From: JADKCL01 sp046329055
GTDB taxonomy: Bacteria; Bacteroidota; Bacteroidia; J057; JADKCL01
Direction of reading: 5' to 3'
Length of the DNA stretch: 51,092 nt
Assembly (NCBI GenBank): GCA_046329055.1
Contig: JAXLVK010000045.1
Span: forward strand, 1-51,092
The position numbers and the translations under genes are program-made. Below are positions 1 to 7,998 of this stretch, one piece after another. The notes beneath the pieces were generated by a model. The model was given only the letters and a program-made list of their open reading frames with translations, made no database searches and was not told the origin of the DNA. The first letter of the stretch is position 1. Every line of letters starts with the position of its first letter.

Positions 1-1
1 C

Positions 2-1963
2 TTTCATTTCTTGGCATTGGAGCGGCGGCCCTTCCTGGTGTACTACCTGAACAATCTCCTGCTGCCCCTCTGCTTCGTCGTGGTCTATTCCATCAGCTTC
101 GTGAATTTCCAGACCTACGCGATCAACCACTTCGAATGGGAGATCGTCGGGCGGTTGATGGGGATGTATGCCGGATTGGCATCGGTGACGGTGCTGATCC
201 TTCTGTATTTCATCCGTGGCAGCAGAAATTTCGTCGCATTGATTGGGGAACGTGCCTCTCGGAAGCTCAATCCGCGCAGGACCATCATCTCCAAGGCCAG
301 GTCTGCGATGGGGCTCCGAATGCGGGTGGACTATTACCTCGCATCGCCGATCCGATTGGCATCTCCTGACCCCAATGATCCCGTCGAGTTCAGGCAATTG
401 GTCAAGATCCTGAATCAGAACCACGGGAATGCATTGTTTCTGGAATTCCTGTTGCTGGCATTGATCATGGGGCTGGGGTTGTTGGAGGAGAATCCCGCAT
501 TTCAGATACCGGCAGGCGCGAGCATCCTGTTCTTGTTTTCCATCTTCCTGATGCTGGTTTCGGCCATCATTTTCTGGTTCAGGAAGTTGGGGCCGCTGGC
601 GCTGATTGGGTTGGCGTTGATCTATCTGGTGTTTGATCAGGTGAGTGTGTTCAACAATGAGCACCCTGCCTTGGGGATGAATTACGAAATCGATCGTGCG
701 CCCTACACCTTGGATCACCTGAGAGAGGTGAGCAGCGCGGAGGCGATCCAAACCGACATCCAAAACACCACCGAGACCCTGAACCGATGGCTCTCCGACT
801 ATGTTGCCTTTCATGGCACAGCCAAGAAGCCGAAGGCTGTGATGCTCTGCGTCTCGGGTGGCGGCTTGCGGGCGGCGTATTTCACCATGCGGGTCATGCA
901 AAAGCTGGACAGCCTCACAGAAGGCAGGCTCATGGAAAGCACGCGGCTCATCACGGGTGCATCCGGCGGCATGGTCGGCGCGGCTTATTTCCGGGAACTG
1001 TACCTCAAGAAGAAATTGGGCGATATCGAAGACATCTGGGGGCCGGAATACAGTGCCCGCATGTCCAAGGACCTGCTCAACCGGACCACGCTCAAGATTG
1101 TGACCAGTCTGTTCCTCCCAACCGCGCAGGAGTGGATCGGCGCATCCAAATACGACAGCGATCGGGGTTGGTCCTTCGACAATCAGTTGATGGCCAACTT
1201 GGGCGTCTTCCAGGACAAACGGCTCGCGGAGTACGTGCCTTTGGAGGAGAGTGCGTACATCCCGCAGATGATTTTCTCGCCTGTGGTGATCAATGACGGC
1301 CGCCGCATGTACATTTCAGCGATTCCGGTTTCCTATCTCACGAGGAGCTATGATTTCGAGGGCGATTTGGAACCCGGCGTGGCAGGTGTGGACTTCCGAC
1401 GCTTTTTCAAGAAGCAGGACGCGGACAGCCTTCTGTTCGTGACGGCCTTGAGGATGAATGCCTCGTTCCCCATGATCACGCCGTACATCCTGATGCCCAG
1501 CAACCCGCCCATGGAAATCATCGATGCGGGGGTCGCCGACAACTATGGCCTCGAGACAGCTAGCCGCTACCTGCGCCATTTTGCGAATTGGTACAGTCAG
1601 AACACCTCCGGGCTCATGCTGCTGCAAGTGCGGGACTCACGCCTCCAATCCATGGACCTGCCGAAATATCGCAAGAAAAATTTCCTGAAGCAGATCCTAG
1701 ACCCCATCGGAGCCACGTACAGCGCCTATTACATGAGCAATGACTTGGCGACTGAGCAATACATCCGGGACATGGACCGACAGACAACCGGAAACCTCAA
1801 GTTCGCCTCCTTCCAAGACGAACCGGTGGACACAGGCGGCATACGCGCATCGCTCAGTTGGCACTTGACCCCGAGGGAAGTTGCTGGAATCGAGGAGGCG
1901 CTGTCCTCCCCGGAAAACAAGGCCCTCTTCGACTCGGTATCGGCATGGCTCCGCGATCAATGA
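2..1963 (+). CDS. Membrane-anchored patatin-like phospholipase (5' end open)
   Basis: Predicted lipid acyl hydrolase. Numbering from the TTG at position 11, the N-terminal third has about five hydrophobic segments (near residues 6-33, 45-68, 139-157, 170-190 and 194-212). The C-terminal half is a patatin-like domain. It shows the oxyanion motif SGGGLR (282-287), the nucleophile elbow GASGG with Ser318, and the dyad aspartate in DAGVADNYG (Asp505). Patatin enzymes use a Ser/Asp dyad on acyl lipids; the membrane segments suggest the catalytic domain sits on the inner membrane. The frame stays open to the left edge of the window, so the true start may lie upstream and TTG at 11 is only a possible start. 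The gene converges on the next one with a 6-bp gap. Family assignment is strong; the substrate is unknown. Confidence 0.85.
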   Translation, partial: FHFLALERRPFLVYYLNNLLLPLCFVVVYSISFVNFQTYAINHFEWEIVGRLMGMYAGLASVTVLILLYFIRGSRNFVALIGERASRKLNPRRTIISKARSAMGLRMRVDYYLASPIRLASPDPNDPVEFRQLVKILNQNHGNALFLEFLLLALIMGLGLLEENPAFQIPAGASILFLFSIFLMLVSAIIFWFRKLGPLALIGLALIYLVFDQVSVFNNEHPALGMNYEIDRAPYTLDHLREVSSAEAIQTDIQNTTETLNRWLSDYVAFHGTAKKPKAVMLCVSGGGLRAAYFTMRVMQKLDSLTEGRLMESTRLITGASGGMVGAAYFRELYLKKKLGDIEDIWGPEYSARMSKDLLNRTTLKIVTSLFLPTAQEWIGASKYDSDRGWSFDNQLMANLGVFQDKRLAEYVPLEESAYIPQMIFSPVVINDGRRMYISAIPVSYLTRSYDFEGDLEPGVAGVDFRRFFKKQDADSLLFVTALRMNASFPMITPYILMPSNPPMEIIDAGVADNYGLETASRYLRHFANWYSQNTSGLMLLQVRDSRLQSMDLPKYRKKNFLKQILDPIGATYSAYYMSNDLATEQYIRDMDRQTTGNLKFASFQDEPVDTGGIRASLSWHLTPREVAGIEEALSSPENKALFDSVSAWLRDQ

Positions 1964-1969
1964 GTGGGA

Positions 1970-2860
1970 TCAATCCACGGCTGTGAGGAAGGTGATCAGG
2001 CGTTCCCTATCGGCGGAAACTGAAATCCAGGTTCGCGTTCCCTCCGCCAATTCGCTGCCCCAGCCGCCTCTTTGACGGAACAATTGCACCTCCTTGAACG
2101 CGCAGATGTCCGGTTGGGCCGCCGCCGCTGCTGCCAGTGGATCATGGAATTTTTTGCCTTCGCTGTGTTTGTCGAGGTAGAGTGTCATGCCCAGCAGCAA
2201 CATGTCCCACGCTTGATGCCTACCTCCCAGAACCTGCATGCGCTCGTGAAAATCTGCATCGTAGATCATGCCGTGGCAGACATTTTTCGAGATCAGCATG
2301 CGCTCCCCAATGTTGGGATTGGCGAGGAGTTGGAGGGCCGCCTCGGGGGCACCGTTGAAATTGTAGGTGGGGCAGGTGACCATGCCGGCGAATTTCTCGA
2401 GGCGGTACTGCTCGGGGACGACATTGTCGCCGGCGAATCCGCCTTGCGCGACCCATCGGGAGATCGGTTGGTCTGGTGCAAGCGGGCGCAGCCCTTTGAG
2501 AGGCGCTCCTGTGAGCAGGGTCAAGTCAGGCCACTGCCGGAGGCTGTCTAGCAGGACTTCAGCAGTCGGCGAGTCAGGCTTGGCATGGGGGAAGTCGCCC
2601 AACCAATCGCGGTAGAAGCGGCCCACGCAGTTCTTGTCATAGCCAGGGGCAGCGCTGCCAATGGGGATATCCGGCAAGCCGCAGGCATCCAAAACGTAGC
2701 GGATCATGCCGACCTGCTCGTCGGTTCCTGGCGTGACGCTTACCGATCGCAGGCGGTAGGCCGGATGCGCGATCAGGATGAGCAGGGTGCAAAGGTCGTC
2801 AGGGTCGCCCGTCTCGGTATCAAAATGGATGTCCAGGGGCAGATTGGGATGGTGGTTCAT
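1970..2860 (-). CDS. Nucleoside hydrolase-like protein
   Basis: The 296-residue protein begins with LDIHFDTETGDPDD (residues 9-22), which aligns with the metal-binding DTDxGxDD signature at the N terminus of inosine-uridine nucleoside N-ribohydrolases. Those enzymes cleave the N-glycosidic bond of nucleosides with a bound calcium ion. One aspartate of the canonical motif is replaced by glutamate (DTE), and there is no signal peptide, so a cytoplasmic location is likely. The central part (VTPGTDEQVGMIRYVL) fits the helix after the second strand of that fold. Overall similarity to classical IunH/RihA looks modest, so a nucleoside-hydrolase fold with another substrate is possible. It is single and convergent with the patatin gene. 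Confidence 0.7.
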   Translation of the reverse strand: MNHHPNLPLDIHFDTETGDPDDLCTLLILIAHPAYRLRSVSVTPGTDEQVGMIRYVLDACGLPDIPIGSAAPGYDKNCVGRFYRDWLGDFPHAKPDSPTAEVLLDSLRQWPDLTLLTGAPLKGLRPLAPDQPISRWVAQGGFAGDNVVPEQYRLEKFAGMVTCPTYNFNGAPEAALQLLANPNIGERMLISKNVCHGMIYDADFHERMQVLGGRHQAWDMLLLGMTLYLDKHSEGKKFHDPLAAAAAAQPDICAFKEVQLFRQRGGWGSELAEGTRTWISVSADRERLITFLTAVD

Positions 2861-2991
2861 TCTTATGTTTCAAAAGCGTTTGATGGCCACAAAGATCAGG
2901 CCTCGCGATGCGGAACGAACCATTCGCCGGGTCAAATGCAGGATTTGCTGCCTAGGCAGGAATTTTCAACGAATCAAAGGGAGGGAGTCCC

Positions 2992-3717
2992 TCAGTTGCG
3001 GGCCCAAATGTTGTACTTCATGATGCAGTAGATCGCGCGAAAGCCGTCCTTCCAGTTGATCTTCTTGCCTTCCTCGTAGGTGCGGCCATAGTAGCTGATG
3101 CCGACCTCATAAATGCGGACGCCGGGGATGCGGCTGATTTTGGCGGTCACCTCTGGTTCGAATCCAAAGCGTTTTTCCTTGAGTTTCAGGCTCTGCACCA
3201 TTTCCCGGCGGAACATCTTGTAACACGTTTCCATGTCCGTGAGGTTCAGGTTGGTGAACATGTTGCTCAGGTTGGTGAGCCATTTGTTGCCCCGGCTATG
3301 CCAATAGAAGAGGATGCGGTGCGGTTGCCCACCGATGAATCGCGAACCAAACACCACGTCCGCAAAACCATCCAGAATCGGCTTCAGCAGCAGGTTCCAT
3401 TCTTGGGGATCGTACTCAAGGTCGGCGTCCTGCACCACGACGTAATCGCCTGTGGCTTTGGAGATGCCGGTATGGAGTGCCGCGCCCTTGCCTTGGTTCA
3501 CCTCGTGGTTGAAAAGCTGGATCTCGCGGTCGGGATGCTGCGCGATATAGGCCGTGATGATCTCCTTGGACTTGTCGCGGGAGCAGTCGTTCACACAGAT
3601 CACCTCCTTGGTGATGCCCTGAATGAGCGTCACCTCGTGGATCTTGTCCAAGATATTGGTGATTGTGCGTTCCTCATTATAGACAGGAACCACGATGGTC
3701 AACTTCTGATTTCCCAT
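2992..3717 (-). CDS. Glycosyltransferase family 2, dolichyl-phosphate mannose synthase-like
   Basis: A 241-residue GT-A transferase. VPVYNEE (residues 10-16) is the nucleotide-binding start of GT2 enzymes, VNDCSRD follows at 42-48, and the metal-binding DxD equivalent is QDADLEYD (Asp97/Asp99). The domain ends in GSRFIGG and a GFEPEV segment, both typical of DPM1/DPG-synthase enzymes that move a sugar from GDP or UDP to polyprenyl phosphate. There is no C-terminal membrane segment, so the protein is probably peripheral at the inner membrane. I chose ATG at 3717 over TTG at 3726 because a good -7 promoter element ends 20 bp upstream of the ATG. The acceptor and sugar cannot be told from the sequence. 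Confidence 0.9.
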   Translation of the reverse strand: MGNQKLTIVVPVYNEERTITNILDKIHEVTLIQGITKEVICVNDCSRDKSKEIITAYIAQHPDREIQLFNHEVNQGKGAALHTGISKATGDYVVVQDADLEYDPQEWNLLLKPILDGFADVVFGSRFIGGQPHRILFYWHSRGNKWLTNLSNMFTNLNLTDMETCYKMFRREMVQSLKLKEKRFGFEPEVTAKISRIPGVRIYEVGISYYGRTYEEGKKINWKDGFRAIYCIMKYNIWARN

Positions 3718-3736
3718 TGTACCCAAGAATAGGGCG

Positions 3737-3744
3737 CAAAGATA
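3737..3744 (-). promoter_or_regulatory. Bacteroidota -7 element upstream of the GT2 gene
   Basis: On the minus strand this reads TATCTTTG, an exact match to the Bacteroidota -7 consensus TAnnTTTG. It lies 19 bp before the ATG at 3717. No clear TTTG element is seen at the expected spacing, so only the -7 half is well supported. Confidence 0.5.
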
Positions 3745-3790
3745 GACAATGGCCGCTCAAAAACCAGAAATGCAGGGAATCCGCTCGGTA

Positions 3791-5878
3791 TCAGCTTCCA
3801 ACATGGTAGATGAAGTCGCCGACTAGCCGGAAATCGATGCCGTAGGTGGAGTAGAGCTTCAAGGATTGGTTGAAGGGGAACGTGGTCAGGTTGAAGCGCA
3901 CGATGGCTTTGGCGCCCATCTGCTTGAGCCGGGTGAATTTGGCTTGGTCCAGTTGGGCGACCAACACGCTGCTCCCTGGCTCGTCCACGATGCCATTCGC
4001 ATCGACATGACCACCTTGGAAATAATGGCCATTGCCAAGTTGGTTGAACAGGCTGTCGAACACTGCGCCAGTATGATCGACGAACAGGACCTGGGCATAG
4101 CCGCGGATGGGGAAGCCATTTTCCAAAACCAGCTTGAGTTGACCAGATTCGACGCCCTTGGGCAGGGTGGCATCGCTCAAGTCCATGTCCAGCGTGTCCA
4201 CGATGATCAATTGCGATGCCTGCAGGTGGAGCGGCACCTCGATGTCGAGGAATGCGGCAAGTCTGCTTTCGTCGGTGGCGAAGTTGTCATGAAGCTCGGG
4301 GTTGCCGTTTTGGTTCACCAAAACCTCCATATCGAAGCGGAGTTCGTCGGGCAGCACCCCCAGAAAATCGCGGATGTTGGAGTTGCTGGGCTTGAGTTCG
4401 ACCTCCGTCGTCACCGTCTGCCCCACGTTGGGGAGGCGTGGGCCACGGATTTCGGTGGGGGAGTTCATGAGTGCTCCTGTGAGCGAAAGGCTTTGCCCCT
4501 TGCGATGGTTGATGGCCTGCAATTGCCTGACGGTCAATTGTCCATCCACCCCGATGCTGTTTTGGATGGTGAGCTTGACCTTGGGGTTTTGAAGGAACAG
4601 ATCCCCCCCGATGATGTTGTTGAAGAATGCCAGTTTGAGCGAATCGGCGAACTCCACCGTGCTTTGGCCGAGATAGCCCTCGATGTACGACGGGACGATG
4701 CCCTCCAAGCCATAGGTGAGGTCGATCGAATCCGTCAGGTCCATGGTATTCAGGTTGCCCGAATACAGCAGGTCGCCCGTGAGGTGGTAGGGGAACAGGT
4801 TCACCGAGTCCCCGTTCAGGGTCATGTCGATGTAGTAATCCACCAATTCCAGGTCGATGTGGGCCTCAGCGCCATTGCCTCCGGGGACGAGGCGGTCTTG
4901 GACGAGCACGGCCTGGCCATTTTTGATGGCAGTCGGCAGGGCATAGGTGAATGCGATCGTGTCTTGAAGCGTGGAGTAGGCATCTAGGCGCAGGTGCCCG
5001 GTCTTGGACTTGATCTTAGTGATCTCGACGCCATTGTCGAAGATGTAATTGATGCGGCTCTTGTCGTCGATCACCCGCTGCGCGGGGAAGACGGCAGTGG
5101 CGCGGCTCGCCCGCAGGCCCCGCACGATGATGCGCACGCGGAGGTAATCATTGGGATCGTAAGTGAAACCGGGTCCGCCGGGCGACGTGATGCGCTCCAA
5201 TCGCGCCGCCATTTGGCTTTCCACCGTCTTGCCACTCAGGTCGGAGACGCTTTCCACCATTTGTCCCGGCGCAATCGGCCCCACAGTGTCCTTGACGAGG
5301 GTGTCATGGTACTGCCCATTGTTGCGGAGGTGGTAGATCACCTCGGAGATGTTGATGGGCAGGTGATTCTCGATTTGCACGACCATTTCGCCTGCGATCA
5401 AGTCCGCTTCCTCGAAAAACTGCGACGCATCAATCGTCTGATCGGTGGTGGAATTGAAGGTGAACGGCGGCACGAACGGGATGAAGGAACCGGGCTGCAG
5501 GTTGCAGAAGATGGTTTGCCCCTGAAGGCAGAGCTCATCCGTGATCTGCTGCATGGTGATGTCCTGCACCAGGGTGTCCGTGGCGAGGGTGATGGAATTC
5601 AGCGTGATCTTGGCCGCGTAGCTCGTATCCGGCACCACGAGGTAATCGCTCAGCGAGAGGTCGATCAACGTGTCCCGGTAAACGACAGTGATGAAATTGT
5701 CGGGGTCGGTCTTGACCAGACTTGTATCCTTCAACAACTCAGCCAAGCCCACACGTGACTTGATGATCGGGGCAACCAGATTCTGATCCCAATTCAAGCC
5801 ATCCTTGACCTTGAATTGACATCCAAAGAGCAGCAAGCAAATGAGCAAAGGGGCGAGCCGGAAACCTATCTGTCGCAT
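3791..5878 (-). CDS. Large lipoprotein of unknown function
   Basis: The protein of about 695 residues starts with a lipoprotein signal peptide ending in LLLFGC, giving Cys20 as the lipidation site. The ATG at 5878 is chosen because the signal peptide begins there; the longer frame adds an implausible leader. After the lipobox comes a conserved-looking start (FKVKDGLNWDQNLVAPI), then long beta-rich stretches with repeated acidic and Ser/Thr-rich strands and no recognisable enzyme motif. Proteins of this shape are common in Bacteroidota and usually lie on the outer-membrane periplasmic or surface face. It is preceded by a 154-bp gap and the small TIR-like gene. I do not recognise a named family. 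Confidence 0.85.
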   Translation of the reverse strand: MRQIGFRLAPLLICLLLFGCQFKVKDGLNWDQNLVAPIIKSRVGLAELLKDTSLVKTDPDNFITVVYRDTLIDLSLSDYLVVPDTSYAAKITLNSITLATDTLVQDITMQQITDELCLQGQTIFCNLQPGSFIPFVPPFTFNSTTDQTIDASQFFEEADLIAGEMVVQIENHLPINISEVIYHLRNNGQYHDTLVKDTVGPIAPGQMVESVSDLSGKTVESQMAARLERITSPGGPGFTYDPNDYLRVRIIVRGLRASRATAVFPAQRVIDDKSRINYIFDNGVEITKIKSKTGHLRLDAYSTLQDTIAFTYALPTAIKNGQAVLVQDRLVPGGNGAEAHIDLELVDYYIDMTLNGDSVNLFPYHLTGDLLYSGNLNTMDLTDSIDLTYGLEGIVPSYIEGYLGQSTVEFADSLKLAFFNNIIGGDLFLQNPKVKLTIQNSIGVDGQLTVRQLQAINHRKGQSLSLTGALMNSPTEIRGPRLPNVGQTVTTEVELKPSNSNIRDFLGVLPDELRFDMEVLVNQNGNPELHDNFATDESRLAAFLDIEVPLHLQASQLIIVDTLDMDLSDATLPKGVESGQLKLVLENGFPIRGYAQVLFVDHTGAVFDSLFNQLGNGHYFQGGHVDANGIVDEPGSSVLVAQLDQAKFTRLKQMGAKAIVRFNLTTFPFNQSLKLYSTYGIDFRLVGDFIYHVGS

Positions 5879-6032
5879 TCGATACGATTTTACTCCAATC
5901 TTGAAGTATGAACAAGTTAGCCAAAATGCGATCGGGAATGGAAACAAATCCCCGTCCCATCTTACTTACCCAAATGATCGTTCAGTGCTTATTTGCTTGC
6001 TTTTTCATGAGGTTGCATTGGCTCCAAGCCCC

Positions 6033-6371
6033 TCACCGAAACGCATGCGAAACCCACATCTCGATCCTCAGGATCGGGTTTTCGGGCATGAATTTGCGGA
6101 AGCTGATCACATCCGGGTTGCGGGCGACGTCGCCGGGGACATTCACCCCATGTTCACGCAAGAGCACCGCCGGGATGCGTTGACTGCGGGCATATTGCCA
6201 GAGTTGAATGACCTGAGTGGAGTTGATCCCGCTCGTGATGAGCCCGATGAAGAGGCCTGAGACTGCGATCTCGTCGTACAGGTGCTGACCCCGTGGATGC
6301 TCCGGGTGGTCAAAGCTGTAGATCGCCTCAAATCCCTGCTTCTCCACGAGGGTGCCGAGTTCATAAACCAT
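6033..6371 (-). CDS. Small TIR-like domain protein, start region probably frame-shifted
   Basis: The frame remains open upstream of the ATG at 6371, up to a TGA at 6419-6417, and that extension supplies a missing first strand (LTLVTYSIAETDAHMVYEL). With it the protein reads like a TIR fold: strand plus YS..D motif, helix VYELGTLVEKQG, a BB-loop-like region, DEIAVSGLFIGLITSG, then a helix and strand RIPAVLL. The expected catalytic glutamate of NADase TIR domains is not obvious; the helix reads STQVIQLWQYA. An ATG at 6420-6418 overlaps the stop as ATGA, one frame off, so a short indel just after it would join it to the domain. The call is inference from the fold pattern; a nucleoside deoxyribosyltransferase-like Rossmann protein is the main alternative. 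Confidence 0.45.
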   Translation of the reverse strand: MVYELGTLVEKQGFEAIYSFDHPEHPRGQHLYDEIAVSGLFIGLITSGINSTQVIQLWQYARSQRIPAVLLREHGVNVPGDVARNPDVISFRKFMPENPILRIEMWVSHAFR

Positions 6372-6573
6372 GTGCGCGTCGGTTTCCGCGATCGAGTAGG
6401 TGACAAGCGTGAGGTCTCATGAGGTGAAGATAAGAAAAAATAAGGGGTTGATTTCGGCTTGGATTGGTACCGAACGCCTCTTCGGTTGCTGTCTCCTTTG
6501 GACTTGGTTCCTGTTGGGTACGGGTTTCCCTGCTCTTTACTTGCTTTTCACTTGCTCGCCGTGCTTGTACATG

Positions 6574-6628
6574 CACTGCATACTCACTGCAAGCCCACTG
6601 CAATCCCACTCCAAACCCACTCGCGATC
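6574..6628. repeat. 11-bp tandem repeat, five imperfect copies
   Basis: Units read CACTGCATACT, CACTGCAAGCC, CACTGCAATCC, CACTCCAAACC and CACTCGCGATC, starting at 6574, 6585, 6596, 6607 and 6618. The CACT start is fixed in all units. Two further ACTTGC blocks 11 bp apart precede the array (near 6539-6555). The 11-bp period is close to one helical turn. It lies in the roughly 290-bp stretch between the TIR-like gene and the broken nucleotidyltransferase, where I see no convincing gene. Confidence 0.75.
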
Positions 6629-6711
6629 TTGAGTTCCATCAAGCAACCCTTTGGGAAATAGCATCATAGGGTATTTGCCATTTCCGGCTCTATGACACCT
6701 TTTCTTGCGTT

Positions 6712-7243
6712 TCACCGATCTGCCCGCCCGTACACCTCCCGGCGCATCGCCACCAGGATCGCGTTCAGCTTCTCGGCGTCCGGCTTCTCCGGCAACGTAC
6801 TCCTGCAAATCGACGCTCCGCAATCCTACCCAGCCGCGCCTCGGCCTCCGTCAGTAGTTCGTCGTAATCGCTCTCCACTACGGATCGCCAGCAATTCCTC
6901 CTGTTCGGGCGACGCACCAGCAAGATGCCTTCCGCGATCTCCGCAGCCATGTCCAGCAGCCGGAAGGTGTGCATCATGTTCTTCGCATCGTAGCCTTGCC
7001 ATGCGCGACCGTGCCCTCGTACCGCGCCTCGTTCCGCAGCTCCACCCAGTCGTACGCCTTGTAGTCCTTGCAATAAATCGTGTAGCCGTCCTTGTTGAAG
7101 GCCATGAAGGTCGCAGGCTCCATGCCCTTGAGAGGATCGAACTCAGGCTCACGCCATTGGAATTGTCCTTGGCGGCGACCCCTTTAAAGCCCAAGCGACG
7201 CGCTTCGTCTCCTGCATGGAAGAGCGCATAGATGTCGTGCATG
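6712..7243 (-). pseudogene. C-terminal part of the COG3541-type nucleotidyltransferase, broken by frame shifts
   Basis: Homologous sequence continues in changing frames. MHDIYALFHAG to NGVSLSSI is read in one frame, KGMEPATFMAFNKDGY to YDWVELRNEARY in the next, and AKNMMHTFRLLDMAAEIAEG in a third. EELLAIRSGE, DYDELLTEAEARLGRIAE and LPEKPDAEKLNAILVAMRR follow in further frames, ending at TGA 6714-6712. Breaks lie near 7246, 7134, 6994, 6900, 6870 and 6804. Four of them are repaired by adding one base to a C or G run (CC to CCC, GG to GGG). The order and spacing match the C-terminal half of this family, so the parts once formed one protein. Consensus error and true decay cannot be told apart here. 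Confidence 0.8.
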
Positions 7244-7789
7244 TCATGGGACATTCACCAATCCGCAATCCTCCTGCCGCCATCCGCGACGACCCAGCCA
7301 TTCCAGCAAGGGCACTGCGCCTTGACCCTCCGGAACAAAGCAAAAGTCCAGGATGCCCTTGCGCTCCTTTTCCATAGGGTTGACGACCTTCTTATTCAGC
7401 CCACGCGCCTTGTAAATCTGCGCCTTCGCATATCCTGCAAATGCCTCGTTGCAGAGCTTGCTCAGCACATCCTGCGGCTGAATCAAGTCCATGACCGGGT
7501 CGCGGTGCCGCACACAATCCTCCGGCGTCGCCAACAGTTCCAGCATGGTCGGATTGTTTTTCAGCAGCAGATCAATGAAGCGGCCCAATTCATAGAAAAC
7601 CACGTCATTCTTGTCGTCTGCCACCTGCTCGGTGTAATGCAGCCCGTACAACTCGTCTTGAGGCAAAATGAAAACGCCCCTCACATCCACGTCGGAAGTC
7701 GGTGTATTCAGGCCGTAGGCATGGCTGCCGCTGATGGACTCGAGCAGTATCAGGTTGCGGTCGCGCAGGTCTTGGATAGTCAGTTTCAT
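7244..7789 (-). CDS. N-terminal half of a predicted nucleotidyltransferase (COG3541/YcgL-like)
   Basis: The first 181 residues carry the polymerase-beta-type nucleotidyltransferase signature GSHAYGLNTPTSDVDVRG (residues 21-38), with the G-S helix and the paired acidic residues DVD that bind metal. The segment FYELGRFIDLLLKNNPTMLELL (residues 65-86) is also typical of the COG3541 family, whose members are about 340-360 residues long. The frame ends early at LVNVP because of a frame break near 7246; the rest of the protein is in 6712-7243. In this state the gene would give a truncated protein containing the catalytic domain. The substrate of the family is not known to me. An alternative explanation for the break is a base-calling error. 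Confidence 0.8.
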   Translation of the reverse strand: MKLTIQDLRDRNLILLESISGSHAYGLNTPTSDVDVRGVFILPQDELYGLHYTEQVADDKNDVVFYELGRFIDLLLKNNPTMLELLATPEDCVRHRDPVMDLIQPQDVLSKLCNEAFAGYAKAQIYKARGLNKKVVNPMEKERKGILDFCFVPEGQGAVPLLEWLGRRGWRQEDCGLVNVP

Positions 7790-7970
7790 CGGGCAAAAGT
7801 CATTTCAATAATGCAAGATCAGCCATTTCTCGGTGCAAATCGCGCATTTCCACCACTGAAACGTGCAATGCAAAGCCCGGACGGACAACGCTTGTTAGGC
7901 ATCTCCCAATTTCCTGCCTCAAATCATGTCGCTTTCTTATGGAATCCGCGTTTCGATTGCACCTAGAGGC

Positions 7971-7978
7971 TAAATTTG
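7971..7978 (+). promoter_or_regulatory. -7 promoter element before the DUF4139 pair
   Basis: TAAATTTG matches the Bacteroidota -7 consensus TAnnTTTG and lies 20 bp before the ATG at 7999. The -33 half is weak (TTTC with short spacing). Confidence 0.45.
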
Positions 7979-7998
7979 CAGCTTTCAGCACCTTAGAC

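Noticed and set aside
3145..3170. GGTTCGAATCC-like sequence that resembles a tRNA T-loop
   Set aside because: It lies inside the glycosyltransferase coding sequence in the correct frame and has no acceptor or anticodon stems around it.
3866..4987. Plus-strand open frame of about 370 codons opposite the large lipoprotein gene
   Set aside because: No motif is seen and composition is that of an antisense frame; the minus-strand protein has a signal peptide and lipobox.
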